A DNA stretch of 64,000 nt from NCBI GenBank assembly GCA_000471925.1, contig CP006667.1, forward strand, positions 372,001 through 436,000, in the 5' to 3' direction. The notes under the pieces are model-generated. The model was not told the origin of the DNA. It made no database searches and was given only the letters and a program-made list of their open reading frames with translations. Made by a program: the position numbers and the translations under genes. Positions 47,909-59,031 of the stretch are shown one piece after another. Position 1 is the first letter of the stretch, and every line of letters begins with the position of its first letter. The DNA comes from Ralstonia pickettii DTP0602 (GTDB lineage Bacteria > Pseudomonadota > Gammaproteobacteria > Burkholderiales > Burkholderiaceae).

Positions 47909-49300
47909 ATGCCCAGACTTGTAGCGGTATCCAACCGGGTCGCCGATCCCCGCAACGTGGCGGCGGGCGGCCTTGCCGTCGCGCTCTCCGAGGCCTTGCG
48001 CCAGACCGGCGGCATGTGGTTCGGCTGGAGCGGCAAGGCGCTGGAAACCGCCCAGGGCGGCACCCCCGGCGAAGGCGACCTGCACCTGCAGCAAGCCGGC
48101 AATGTCACGCTGGCCACTGTCGACCTGAGCCGCGAAGACCATGATGCCTACTACCTGGGATACAGCAACGGCGTATTGTGGCCGGTATTCCACTACCGGC
48201 TCGACCTGGCGGATTTCGACTCCAACTTCCTGAACGGCTACCGGCGCGTGAACCAGCTGTTCGCGCGCAAGCTGGCCCCGCTGCTCGAGCCCGACGACGT
48301 CATCTGGATCCACGACTACCACCTGATCCCGCTGGCGTCAGAGCTGCGCGCGATCGGCTGCGGCCAGAAGATCGGCTTTTTCCTGCACGTGCCGCTGCCG
48401 CCGCCGCTGATCCTGGCGGCCATCCCGCAGCATGAATGGCTGATGCGCGCGCTGTTCGCCTATGACCTGCTCGGCTTCCAGAGCCATGCCGACGTGGAGC
48501 ACTTCTCGCGCTACGTCCAGGCAGAGGCCCAGGCCGAGCCCATGGGCGAGCATCGCTACCGCGCTTTCCACCGCACGGTGCGCGCGCAGGCCTTTCCGAT
48601 CGGCATCGACGTCGACGAGTTCATGGAACTGGGCCGCGGCGACGAGGCGAAGGAAACCTTCGAGATGATGTGCGCACAATATGCGCGCCGCCGGTTGCTG
48701 CTCGGCATCGACCGGCTCGATTATTCCAAGGGGCTGCCGCACCGGCTCAAGGCGTTCTACCGGCTACTGGCGGAATACCCCGAGAACCGGATGAGCGCGA
48801 CGCTGGTGCAGATTGCTGCGCCCTCGCGCGAGTCGGTCGACGCCTATGTCGACCTGCGCAGCGAGATGGAGCGCCTGAGCGGCGCCATCAACGGCGAGTT
48901 CGGCGAACTGGACTGGATGCCGGTGCGCTATATCCATCGCACCACCGCGCGCAAGCGCCTGCCGGGCCTGTGCCGTGCCAGCCGCGTGGCCCTGGTGACA
49001 CCGTTGCGCGACGGCATGAACCTGGTGGCCAAGGAATTCATCGCCGCGCAGGACCCGGAAGACCCGGGCGTGCTGGTGTTGTCGCGCTTTGCCGGTGCGG
49101 CCGAGCAGTTGCGCGAGGCGCTGCTGGTCAATCCCTACGACACGCGCGCCACCGCGCAGGCGATCCAGCAAGCGCTGCACATGCCGCTGGCCGAACGCCA
49201 GCAGCGCCACCAGAAGCTGCTGGAGCGCATCCGCGCGCAGGATGTGCACTGGTGGAGCAGCGAGTTCTTGCGCGCACTGACAGAGACCGAAGGCGCCTGA
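47909..49300 (+). CDS. otsA: Alpha,alpha-trehalose-phosphate synthase (UDP-forming)
   Basis: OtsA transfers glucose from UDP-glucose to glucose-6-phosphate. The 463-residue GT20 enzyme shows [11 protein letters not shown] and AAGGLAVAL (nucleotide loop), FGWSGK, the donor-site [44 protein letters not shown], and [15 protein letters not shown]. The size matches E. coli OtsA. It lies 51 bases after the GH15 gene and completes the osmoprotectant pathway with otsB. Confidence 0.97.
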   Translation: MPRLVAVSNRVADPRNVAAGGLAVALSEALRQTGGMWFGWSGKALETAQGGTPGEGDLHLQQAGNVTLATVDLSREDHDAYYLGYSNGVLWPVFHYRLDLADFDSNFLNGYRRVNQLFARKLAPLLEPDDVIWIHDYHLIPLASELRAIGCGQKIGFFLHVPLPPPLILAAIPQHEWLMRALFAYDLLGFQSHADVEHFSRYVQAEAQAEPMGEHRYRAFHRTVRAQAFPIGIDVDEFMELGRGDEAKETFEMMCAQYARRRLLLGIDRLDYSKGLPHRLKAFYRLLAEYPENRMSATLVQIAAPSRESVDAYVDLRSEMERLSGAINGEFGELDWMPVRYIHRTTARKRLPGLCRASRVALVTPLRDGMNLVAKEFIAAQDPEDPGVLVLSRFAGAAEQLREALLVNPYDTRATAQAIQQALHMPLAERQQRHQKLLERIRAQDVHWWSSEFLRALTETEGA

Positions 49301-49323
49301 TCCTCCGGTCGGGGAGCAAGACC

Positions 49324-49677
49324 ATGAGTGAAGACCTGGCAGCGCAATCGTGCACGCCTTGCCGCGGCGGGGTGCCGCCGTTGACGCCGGATGAAGCTGA
49401 AGCTCTGCTGCAGCAGGCGCCTGGCTGGGATTTGTTCGATGGAGCGACCCGGCTGGAGCGGCGCTTTACCTTCGGGAATTTTGCGCAGGCGCTGGCGTTC
49501 GTGAATGGCGTCGGGCAACTGGCCGAGGCGCAGGGACATCATCCGGAGATCAGTTTTGGCTGGGGGCATGCCACGGTGTCGTGGCGGACCAAGAAGATCA
49601 AGGGACTGCACCGGAATGATTTCATCATGGCGGTGAAGACTAGTGAGATAGCGGCGGGGCAGGGCGAGGCGACGTAA
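49324..49677 (+). CDS. phhB: Pterin-4a-carbinolamine dehydratase
   Basis: This 117-residue enzyme dehydrates 4a-hydroxytetrahydrobiopterin, recycling the cofactor of phenylalanine hydroxylase. The family motif is complete: RRFTFGNFAQALAFVNGVG, followed by EAQGHHPEISFGWGHATVSW, including the paired histidines, and a C-terminal helix. GGGGAG precedes ATG 49324. It follows otsA by 23 bases, possibly sharing its transcript, although the functions are unrelated. No phenylalanine hydroxylase gene is in view. Confidence 0.95.
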   Translation: MSEDLAAQSCTPCRGGVPPLTPDEAEALLQQAPGWDLFDGATRLERRFTFGNFAQALAFVNGVGQLAEAQGHHPEISFGWGHATVSWRTKKIKGLHRNDFIMAVKTSEIAAGQGEAT

Positions 49678-49688
49678 GCCGCATTGGG

Positions 49689-50294
49689 CTAGCGCAAATC
49701 CCCCGGCGTATCGATATCCCGAAACGCCCCGTCATCGTCAGTCAGGATCCGCGTAACGGGTTTGTCCTTCAGCAACGCCCGCGCCCCCTCATCACCGTCC
49801 AGCTTCAGCAGTTCCTCGCGCCAGGCGGCCCCGAACCCGACCGGATGCCCGCGCCGCCCATTGCGCCACGGCGCAGCGATGGTCTCCGGGGTGGTGATCG
49901 TCAGCGCCACTGCCCGGACGAGTTCCATCGGCAGCCAGGGCATATCGGCCAGCGCCACCACCCAGCCGCGCGCTTCGGGCGTTGCCGCCACCGCAGCCCG
50001 CAGCGCCGCACCCATGCCCGCGTCGGCTTCGGCGGATTCCAGCACGCGGCAGCCGCCGCGGCGCAGTTCCTCCGCCAGCGCCGGATTGCCCGGGCGAATG
50101 ACCGCAATCGATTCCGGCAGTGCTGCCGCCAGCGTGCGCGCACTGCGCCACGCTACCGTGCGTCCGCCGGGCAGCGTTTCCAGCAGCTTGTTGCGTTTGC
50201 CCGCCGCATCGAAGCGGCGGCCGAAACCCGCGGCCAGCAGGATGCCGGTAGGCAGGTCGGTGCGGAGCAGGGGAGCGTTGGGGGCGGCGGTCAT
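49689..50294 (-). CDS. MobA/MocA-like nucleotidyltransferase
   Basis: The 201-residue protein has the NTP-transferase signature GILLAAGFGRRFDAAGKRNK, then VVALADMPWLP with a metal-binding Asp and GHPVGFGAAWREELL. It resembles MocA/MobA-type enzymes that attach CMP or GMP to molybdopterin. As the last gene of the cox operon, 15 bases after xdhC, it probably supplies molybdopterin cytosine dinucleotide to CoxL. The cytidylyl preference is inferred from context. Confidence 0.88.
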   Translation of the reverse strand: MTAAPNAPLLRTDLPTGILLAAGFGRRFDAAGKRNKLLETLPGGRTVAWRSARTLAAALPESIAVIRPGNPALAEELRRGGCRVLESAEADAGMGAALRAAVAATPEARGWVVALADMPWLPMELVRAVALTITTPETIAAPWRNGRRGHPVGFGAAWREELLKLDGDEGARALLKDKPVTRILTDDDGAFRDIDTPGDLR

Positions 50295-50309
50295 GGCGTC
50301 ATGCTGTCC

Positions 50310-51350
50310 TCAGGTGGCCGGGCCGGGCGCGACTTCGCAGCTGCTGCCGGTGCTGGCTGCCATCTCGCGCGCAGCCTTGGCGCCTTCGACCTGCAGGATG
50401 TCGGGCAGCGACACATGGTTCTTGGCCGCGATCACTTCGGCCAGGATCGAGATCGCGATCTCCGGCGGCGTGCGGCTGCCGATGTAGATGCCTACCGGGC
50501 CGTGCAGCCGCGCGAGCTGCAGGTCGGTCAGGTCGAACTCCTTGAGCCGTTCGCGCCGTGCCTGGTTGTTGCGGCGCGAACCGAGCGCACCGACGTAGAA
50601 AGCATTCGTGCGCAGCGCCTCCATCAGCGCGAGGTCGTCCAGCTTGGGATCGTGCGTGAGCGCGATCACCGCGCAGCGCTCGTCCAGCTTCAAGTCCATG
50701 ACCGTGTCGTCCGGCATGGTGCGCACCATGGTGATGCCGGAGATGTCCCAGGTCTCGGTGTATTCCTCGCGTGGGTCGCACACGGTGACCTGGAAGCCGA
50801 GGCCCACGGCGATCTGGCACAGGTACTTGGAAAGCTGACCCGCGCCGATCACCAGCATGCGGTAGCGCGGGCCGTGGATGGTCAGCAGCGTCTTGCCATC
50901 GAACACCAGCCCGTCGGTGGCGTTGGCCGGGCCCAGCGTGGCGGCGCCCGTCGCCATGTCGAGCGTACGCGCGACCAGGCGGCCGTTCTCGACCGCGTCG
51001 AGCAGTTCGGCGATGCCGCTGGCCGGGGTCAGCGGCTCGGTCACCAGTTCGATCGTGCCGCCGCAAGGCAGGCCGAAACGGTGCGCTTCCTCGGCGCTGA
51101 TGCCGTACTTGATCGCTTCGGGGTGGTCGGCGGTGATGCCTTGCCGGCGCACGCGGTCGATGATGTCGTCCTCGATGCAGCCGCCCGAAACCGAGCCGAC
51201 CACCAGGCCGTCGTCGCGTACCGCCAGCATCGCGCCTTCGGGGCGGGGCGACGAGCCCCAGGTGCGCACTACCGTGACCAGCAGCACGCGGTGGCCCTGT
51301 TGCTGCCACTGCACGCTGTTCTTCAGGACTTCGAGATCCACGCTCTCCAT
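50310..51350 (-). CDS. XdhC/CoxI-family molybdenum cofactor insertion protein
   Basis: The 346-residue protein has the N-terminal XdhC domain (VVRTWGSSPRPEGAMLAV, GSVSGGCIEDDI) and a C-terminal Rossmann domain (MLVIGAGQLSKYLCQIAVGL, VCDPREEYTETW, VGALGSRRNNQARRERL and GIYIGSRTPPEIAISILAE). XdhC proteins bind the molybdenum cofactor, assist its sulfuration and insert it in hydroxylases of the xanthine oxidase family. Its start overlaps the coxG end by 28 bases. Confidence 0.94.
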   Translation of the reverse strand: MESVDLEVLKNSVQWQQQGHRVLLVTVVRTWGSSPRPEGAMLAVRDDGLVVGSVSGGCIEDDIIDRVRRQGITADHPEAIKYGISAEEAHRFGLPCGGTIELVTEPLTPASGIAELLDAVENGRLVARTLDMATGAATLGPANATDGLVFDGKTLLTIHGPRYRMLVIGAGQLSKYLCQIAVGLGFQVTVCDPREEYTETWDISGITMVRTMPDDTVMDLKLDERCAVIALTHDPKLDDLALMEALRTNAFYVGALGSRRNNQARRERLKEFDLTDLQLARLHGPVGIYIGSRTPPEIAISILAEVIAAKNHVSLPDILQVEGAKAAREMAASTGSSCEVAPGPAT

Positions 51351-51880
51351 GATCGTTTCCGCTTCGGTTCCTCTGTCTGTTCATTGTCGCCGGCGGCTGC
51401 GGCGGGGGCGCCCTCGGCCGCTGGCGTGTCTTCTGTATTGTCCGGCGTGACCGCCTCGGTGAAGCGCGTAAAGAAGGTATCCGCCATCTTGCGCGCCGCG
51501 GCATCCACCAGCCGCGAGCCGATCTGCGCGAGCTTACCGCCGACGTGGGCATCGACGGTGTAGCTCAGCACGGTCTCGTCGCCATCCGGTTCCAGCCTGA
51601 CGCGGGCGGTGCCCTTGCCGAAGCCCGCCGCGCCACCCTGGCCGTCAAAGCGGATGGTGTAGCTGTCGGGGGCCTGGATGTCCTCCAGCGCCATCCGTCC
51701 CTTGAAGCGCGCCTTGACCGGCCCCACCGCAGCCGTCAGGGCCAGCGCGTAGGCGTTTTCGCCGTCGGGCTCGATACTCTCACATCCCGGGATGCATTGC
51801 TTGAGCAGCTCGGTGTCGTTGAGCGCTTCCCATGCCACTTGCTGCGGCACCGGCAGGCGCTGGCTCTGGTTCATTTCCAT
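51323..51880 (-). CDS. coxG: CoxG-like SRPBCC protein
   Basis: The 185-residue protein begins MEMNQSQRLPVPQQVAWEAL, then LKQCIPGCESI, and contains the SRPBCC helix-grip core (GPVKARFKGRMALEDI, ARVRLEPDGDETVLSYTVDA, KLAQIGSRLVDAAARKMA). This is the CO dehydrogenase subunit G family, proposed to recruit CoxDE to the membrane for maturation of the active site. A Pro/Ala/Glu-rich tail of about 40 residues ends in a basic patch. Its start overlaps the coxE end by ten bases. Confidence 0.93.
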   Translation of the reverse strand: MEMNQSQRLPVPQQVAWEALNDTELLKQCIPGCESIEPDGENAYALALTAAVGPVKARFKGRMALEDIQAPDSYTIRFDGQGGAAGFGKGTARVRLEPDGDETVLSYTVDAHVGGKLAQIGSRLVDAAARKMADTFFTRFTEAVTPDNTEDTPAAEGAPAAAAGDNEQTEEPKRKRSWRAWISKS

Positions 51881-53130
51881 GGCGGGGCTTCCTTGTCTGG
51901 CTTGGCGGGGGCGGCCCGGGGAGGGCCGCCATGATCGGACAGCAGGGTCTCCAGCGCGAGCAGGCTGTCCAGGTTATGCGCGGGGCGCAGCGCGTCGACA
52001 TGCGGCAGGATCGCCTGCACGCCGCGCGCCTGCGGGGTGAAGCCGGGATAGCGCAGCAGCGGGTTGAGCCAGACAATGCGGTGCGCAAAGCGGCGCAGCC
52101 GCGCCATCTCGTCCCCCAGCAGGTCGATCTGCTCATGATCGAGGCCGTCGGTGACCAGCAGCACGGTGGCGCGCCCGGACAGCGTGCGGCGTGCCCAGTG
52201 GCGGTTGAAGCTCGCCAGCGCGGCGCCGATGCGGGTGCCGCCCGCCCAGTCGCGCACCTGGCCGGTGATGACCGCGACCGCTTCGTCCGGATCGCGTTCG
52301 CGCAGCGAGCGGGTGATATTGGTCAGTCGCGTCCCGAACAGGAACACCGACAGCCGCTCGCGCGACTGCATCAGCGCATGGCAGAAATACAGCACCGCGC
52401 GCGAGTACTGGCTCATCGAGCCGGAAATGTCGAGCAGTAGCACCACCGGCGGCTTGCGCTCGGCGTGCTTGCGGAATTTCCAGCGCAGCCACTCGCCATG
52501 CTGGCGCACCGCCAGGCGCGCGCTGGCGCGCAGGTCGGCATGGGTGCCGCAGGTGGCGGCGCGCAGCCGGCGTGTGCGCTGCAGTGCAAGATGGGCGCGG
52601 CGCGTGCGCACCAGGTGCTGCAGCGCGCGCCATTCCTGCGCGGTCAGGGTCTCGAAGTCGCGTTGCGCCAGCCGCTCCTGGTCGGAGAAGGTCAGCGGCA
52701 CGTGGACGCGCTCGGCCTCGGTCTGCGCAGGGCGCGATGGCGCCTCGGGCTGGCGCGCGGCCAGCGCGTCGGCCAGCCGGTTGCTGCGCTTTGGCGGCGG
52801 CGCGCCGGCATCGACGCGCGGCAGCAGCAGCGCGCGCAGCTTGCCTTCCCAGTCGGGGTCACGCCAGAACAGGTCGAAGGCGGCGTCGAACAGCGGGCGC
52901 TGGTCGGGGCCCGACAGCACCAGCGCGGCCAGCGCGGCGCGCACCTCGTCGCGGCGGCCGATATCGACATGGCGCAGCGCGCTGAGCGCATCGACCGCAT
53001 GCGCCGGCGACAGCGCAAAGCCGCCGTCGCGCAGCAGCCGCATGAAGTGGGTAACGTTGCGCGCCAATACCGGCAGGCCGGTTTGCGGTCCGCCGGTACG
53101 TGCCGCGGCGTGCAGCGTGGCCACGGTCAC
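51871..53130 (-). CDS. coxE: CoxE-like VWA domain protein
   Basis: The 419-residue protein starts at GTG 53130, overlapping the coxD stop (GTGA). The N-terminal half is helical (LARNVTHFMRLLRDGGFAL); the C-terminal half is a von Willebrand A domain with intact metal site VVLLLDISGSMSQYS, and later LVTDGLDHEQ. It belongs to the VWA_CoxE family, which works with the AAA+ protein CoxD to assemble the Mo-Cu or Mo centre of CoxL. The frame is open further upstream, but that part overlaps coxD and is arginine-rich shadow. Confidence 0.92.
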   Translation of the reverse strand: MTVATLHAAARTGGPQTGLPVLARNVTHFMRLLRDGGFALSPAHAVDALSALRHVDIGRRDEVRAALAALVLSGPDQRPLFDAAFDLFWRDPDWEGKLRALLLPRVDAGAPPPKRSNRLADALAARQPEAPSRPAQTEAERVHVPLTFSDQERLAQRDFETLTAQEWRALQHLVRTRRAHLALQRTRRLRAATCGTHADLRASARLAVRQHGEWLRWKFRKHAERKPPVVLLLDISGSMSQYSRAVLYFCHALMQSRERLSVFLFGTRLTNITRSLRERDPDEAVAVITGQVRDWAGGTRIGAALASFNRHWARRTLSGRATVLLVTDGLDHEQIDLLGDEMARLRRFAHRIVWLNPLLRYPGFTPQARGVQAILPHVDALRPAHNLDSLLALETLLSDHGGPPRAAPAKPDKEAPPWK

Positions 53131-54023
53131 CCTCCCGGTGCGGCGCCGGCCAGCAACTCCGCCACGGTGGGGCCGTCGGCGCGTGCGAGGTCGTCCTGGT
53201 ACTTGAGCAGCACGCCCAGCGTGTCGCGCACCGACTGCGGATCCAGCTCGGTCACGCCCAGCGCGGCCAGCGCGCGGCACCAGTCGATGGCCTCGGCGAT
53301 ACCGGGCGCCTTGAACAGGTCGATGCCGCGCAGCCGGTGCACGAAGTCGATCGCCTGCGCCTGCAGCGCGGCGGCGGCCTCGGGCGCGCGCGCGGCGACG
53401 ATCTGCAGCTCGCGGTCGCGCTCGGGGTAGCCCATCCACTGGTACAGGCAGCGGCGCTTGAGCGCGTCATGCACTTCGCGCGTGCGGTTGGAGGTGATCA
53501 CGATCAGCGGCGGGCGCTCGGCGCGGATCACGCCGATCTCGGGGATCGAGACCTGGAATTCGGACAGAACTTCCAGAAGGAAGGCTTCGAAGGGTTCGTC
53601 GGCACGGTCGATCTCGTCGATCAGCAGCACGCGCGGGACTTCCGGTGCAGCAGGGTCGGGCAGCAGTGATTCCAGCAGCGGGCGCTTGAGCAGGTAGTCA
53701 TCGTGGTACAGCGACTGCGCCTCGGGACGTTCGCCGCGCGCTTCGGCCAGGCGCAGCGCCATGATCTGGCGCGGATAGTCCCACTCGTACAGCGCGCTGG
53801 CGGCATCGAGCCCTTCATAGCATTGCAGCCGCAGCAGCCGGGTGCCGAGCACGCCCGCCATCGCCTGCGCCAGCGCGGTCTTGCCGACGCCGGGCTCGCC
53901 TTCGAGGAACAGCGGGCGCTGCATGCGCAGCGCGAGGTAGAGCACCGTGGCGGTTTCGCGGTCGGCGTAGTACTGCTGGCGTTCGAGCTGGGCGAGGGTG
54001 TCGTCGATGGAGGTGGGGAGCAT
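53127..54023 (-). CDS. coxD: CoxD-like MoxR-type AAA+ ATPase
   Basis: The 298-residue ATPase has Walker A (LEGEPGVGKTALAQAMA, near residue 42), Walker B (VLLIDEIDRADEPFE), sensor 1 (VITSNRTREVHDALKRRC) with arginine finger, typical of MoxR proteins. CoxD remodels CoxL during active site assembly together with CoxE. Start 54023 (MLPTSID) is preferred over 54050. It lies 190 bases downstream of coxM, the gap holding an inverted repeat element. Confidence 0.93.
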   Translation of the reverse strand: MLPTSIDDTLAQLERQQYYADRETATVLYLALRMQRPLFLEGEPGVGKTALAQAMAGVLGTRLLRLQCYEGLDAASALYEWDYPRQIMALRLAEARGERPEAQSLYHDDYLLKRPLLESLLPDPAAPEVPRVLLIDEIDRADEPFEAFLLEVLSEFQVSIPEIGVIRAERPPLIVITSNRTREVHDALKRRCLYQWMGYPERDRELQIVAARAPEAAAALQAQAIDFVHRLRGIDLFKAPGIAEAIDWCRALAALGVTELDPQSVRDTLGVLLKYQDDLARADGPTVAELLAGAAPGG

Positions 54024-54069
54024 GAGCAATCTTGTGTGCCGACGCGGCAAAATGCGCCGGCGGTTTGCT

Positions 54070-54188
54070 CCCCTCTCCCGCTTGCGGGAGAGGGGCTGGG
54101 GGAGAGGGCAGGAGGTTCGCGTGCGAAAACGCTTGATTCAAGCGCCGGCCCTCTCCCCCGACCCCTCACCGCTGGGCGAGAGAGGGGA
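54070..54188. repeat. Paired inverted REP-like element between coxM and coxD
   Basis: The first unit has a 12-bp hairpin (CCCCTCTCCCGC / GCGGGAGAGGGG, 54070-54095) followed by CTGGGGGAGAGGGC to 54109. From 54149 an inverted, slightly divergent copy runs (CCCTCTCCCCCGACCCCTC, ending near 54188). The two face each other across about 39 bases. This G-rich hairpin type is seen in intergenic spaces of many proteobacteria. Read along the cox transcript, it could stabilise or attenuate mRNA between the structural and maturation genes. Confidence 0.75.
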
Positions 54189-54213
54189 GACCACAGCGGG
54201 CGATGGACAGGCA

Positions 54214-55014
54214 CTACCCCTTCGTCGCCTCCTCCACCGCCCGCGCCGCCAGCACCGGAATCAAGTGCGCCCGGTACTCCGCCGACGCATGCAGGTCGGC
54301 ATTCAGGTTCGCCGCATCGACCTTCACGCCACGCGCAGCCTGTGCAGTGAAATTGCCCGACAGCGCCTGCTCCAGCGGCTGGCAGCGGAACACACTGTCG
54401 CCCGCGCCGGTGACCGCCACCCGCACCGTATTGCCGGAGCGCGCCACCATCACCCCGACCAGCGCAAAGCGCGAAGCCGGATTGCGGAACTTGACGTAGG
54501 CAGCCTGATCCGGGATCGGGAAGCGCACCGCGGTGATCAGCTCATCCGGTTCCAGCGCGGTTTCATAAAGGCCCTTGAAGAAGTCATCGGCCGCGATGGT
54601 GCGGCGGTCGGTGACTACGGTTGCGCCGAGCCCCAGCACGCCCGCGGGATAGCAGGCCGCAGGATCGTCGTTGGCCAGCGCGCCACCCAGCGTGCCCATC
54701 GCACGCACCTGGCGATCGCCGATGCCGCCGGCCAGTGCCGCCAGCGCCGGAATGCGCTTGCGCACCTCGGCATTGGTTTCCACGTCGGCATGGCGCGCAG
54801 CCGCGCCGACCACGATCTCGTTGTTCTCGACGCGGATCTCGGCCATGCCGGGAATGCGCACCACGTCCACCAGCACGGAAGGCGAGGCCAGCCGCAGCTT
54901 CATCGCGGCCAGCAGGCTCTGGCCGCCGCCGAGGAACTTGGCGTCAGGGTCGGCCTTGAGCCTGGCCACCGCCGCCTTGGCATCCGCGGCACGTTCAAAC
55001 TGGAATGTGTACAT
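54214..55014 (-). CDS. coxM: CO-dehydrogenase-type FAD-binding medium subunit
   Basis: The 266-residue subunit has the FAD-binding motifs of the xanthine oxidase family: KFLGGGQSLLAAMKLRLASP and TLGGALANDDPAACYPAGVL (equivalent of the AxxSIGG/TIGG pair), and FRNPASRFALVGVMVA in the C-terminal domain. It passes electrons from the 2Fe-2S subunit to a quinone or other acceptor. It follows coxL by 35 bases. Gene order S-L-M is that of form II clusters, unlike M-S-L in true CO dehydrogenases. Confidence 0.94.
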   Translation of the reverse strand: MYTFQFERAADAKAAVARLKADPDAKFLGGGQSLLAAMKLRLASPSVLVDVVRIPGMAEIRVENNEIVVGAAARHADVETNAEVRKRIPALAALAGGIGDRQVRAMGTLGGALANDDPAACYPAGVLGLGATVVTDRRTIAADDFFKGLYETALEPDELITAVRFPIPDQAAYVKFRNPASRFALVGVMVARSGNTVRVAVTGAGDSVFRCQPLEQALSGNFTAQAARGVKVDAANLNADLHASAEYRAHLIPVLAARAVEEATKG

Positions 55015-55049
55015 GTCGGTTTCCTTTCCGGTTCGTCGGTCCGTGGCGC

Positions 55050-57425
<2,376 letters not shown>

Positions 57426-57437
57426 GGCCTGTCCCCC

Positions 57438-57926
57438 TTATTCCGCGCTGGCGGCGGCGCCCTGCATGGCCGCCTGGCCCTGCTGCACTGCCCGGACGAT
57501 GTTGTGGTAGCCCGTGCAGCGGCACAGGTTGCCTTCCAGGTGGGCGCGGATGGTGGCGGCGTCGGCGCCCGGGTGCTCCTGCACCAGCGCGGTGGCGCTC
57601 ATCACCATGCCCGGCGTACAGAAGCCGCATTGCAGGCCGTGGCATTCACGGAAGGCTTCCTGCATCGGGTGCAGCGTGCCGGGCGCGGCCAGACCCTCGA
57701 TGGTGGTGACCTTGGCGCCGTCGGCCTGTACCGCCAGCAGGTTGCACGACTTGACCGCCCGGCCGTCCAGGTGGACCGTGCAGGCGCCGCACTGCGCAGT
57801 GTCGCAGCCGACGTGGGTGCCGGTCAGGCGCAACTGTTCGCGCAGGAACTGGACCAGGAGGGTGTTGGGTTCTACCTGGGCGTCAACGGGCTTGCCGTTG
57901 ACCGTCAGGCGGATCGGAATCGCCAT
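57438..57926 (-). CDS. coxS: 2Fe-2S small subunit of the CO-dehydrogenase-like enzyme
   Basis: The 162-residue protein binds two [2Fe-2S] clusters: a plant-ferredoxin type in [25 protein letters not shown] spacing, and the second in [12 protein letters not shown] plus [11 protein letters not shown]. It carries electrons from the molybdenum centre to FAD. ATG 57926 is preferred over 57938 since GGAG lies just upstream of the former. It is the first gene of the cox operon, 12 bases before coxL. Confidence 0.95.
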   Translation of the reverse strand: MAIPIRLTVNGKPVDAQVEPNTLLVQFLREQLRLTGTHVGCDTAQCGACTVHLDGRAVKSCNLLAVQADGAKVTTIEGLAAPGTLHPMQEAFRECHGLQCGFCTPGMVMSATALVQEHPGADAATIRAHLEGNLCRCTGYHNIVRAVQQGQAAMQGAAASAE

Positions 57927-58271
57927 GCTTGTCTCCATGTGGGGTGGACGCGCATGACCAATTGCCCGAAATCCCGAAAGAACTGCGCGGGACTGGCCAC
58001 GACGCGGTACTGCCGCTTAAGACGGCTATAGGACGGCTAATTCGTGATATTGGTGCTGCCGCTACAACTGCTGTAGGTGCGCCAGCGCACGCGGCGAGCG
58101 GCTTCAATGCTGGCGCAAATGCCGCGGCCGGCGAACGATCGGTCGCAACAGGCTCTAACAGTTAATCACAAATCCCGCACAGGTGCCATGAGGTTTGCCC
58201 GCCCCATCCGGGGGGCGGGGGCCTCGGATGGGCCGCTGCTAGAATGGCCCGACCCCCTCGCCCACCCCGAC
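57927..58271. promoter_or_regulatory. Divergent cox / yqaA-like intergenic region with a dyad
   Basis: 345 bases that must contain the cox promoter. CTACA (58062-58066) and TGTAG (58072-58076) form a dyad around ACTGC and fit the T-N11-A pattern of LysR-type sites, although no LysR gene is adjacent. It lies about 136-150 bases upstream of coxS. No other structure seen. Confidence 0.3.
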
Positions 58272-58850
58272 ATGGAAGCGTTCTTCGACTGGCTGTTTGA
58301 AACCGTCGCCCTGCCCAAGGTGGGCCTGTCCGCGATCTTCGTGGTCAGCCTGATCTCGGCCACGCTATTGCCACTGGGCTCCGAGCCGGCCGTGTTCGGC
58401 TACGTCAAGCTCAACCCGCAGATGTTCTGGCCGGCGATCCTGGTGGCCACGCTCGGCAACACGGTCGGCGGCGCGATCGACTGGTGGCTGGGCTACGCCG
58501 CCAAGCTGGCGCTGGTGCGCTACCACAAGCGGCGCCGGGCGCGCGAACACGAAATTGAGCACCTCGAGCACCGCGAACACACGCGCAAGCCGCCCAAGCC
58601 CAAGCTCGACGTGCGCTACTTCCGGTGGATGCGCCGGCTCGGCCCGCCCACGCTGCTGTTTTCCTGGCTGCCCGGCATTGGTGATCCATTGTGCACTTTG
58701 GCTGGCTGGCTGCGGCTCTCTTTCTGGCCCAGCCTGGCCTGGATGGCAGTCGGAAAATTCATCCGCTACCTGTTCATGACGGCCAGCCTGCTGTGGATCC
58801 CGGACAGTTTTTGGCACAACATTGCGCAAACGTGGAAGGCCTGGTTCTGA
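58272..58850 (+). CDS. YqaA-like small DedA/VTT-fold membrane protein
   Basis: The 192-residue inner membrane protein starts MEAFFDWLFETVALPKVGLS, like E. coli YqaA. It has hydrophobic segments with the SNARE-associated/VTT pattern: FVVSLISATLLPLGSEPAVF, ATLGNTVGGAIDWWLGYAA and FSWLPGIGDPLCTLAGWLRL. The conserved SATLLPLGSE, GN.VGG.I.WWLG and GDP motifs are typical. Between the halves is a charged, His/Glu/Arg-rich loop (about residues 82-110). Function is unknown, possibly lipid scrambling as for other VTT-fold proteins. Confidence 0.88.
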   Translation: MEAFFDWLFETVALPKVGLSAIFVVSLISATLLPLGSEPAVFGYVKLNPQMFWPAILVATLGNTVGGAIDWWLGYAAKLALVRYHKRRRAREHEIEHLEHREHTRKPPKPKLDVRYFRWMRRLGPPTLLFSWLPGIGDPLCTLAGWLRLSFWPSLAWMAVGKFIRYLFMTASLLWIPDSFWHNIAQTWKAWF

Positions 58851-59031
58851 TCCGGTGCGCCGCCGGCACCACGGCAGGGCGCCACTGCCACCGCCCAAAG
58901 ATCGCCTAATCCCTTGTTCCGACAAGGATTCCCTGATGCTGCGGTGCGGCGAAACCGGGCCTTGCAGTACAATCGCCCTTTAATGAACGATTCGCGCACT
59001 GTCCCCGTGCGCAGCAGGAAGCGGTCCCCCA

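Noticed and set aside
45719..48322. 867-codon minus-strand open frame
   Set aside because: Antisense to otsB, GH15 and otsA; no signal or motif.
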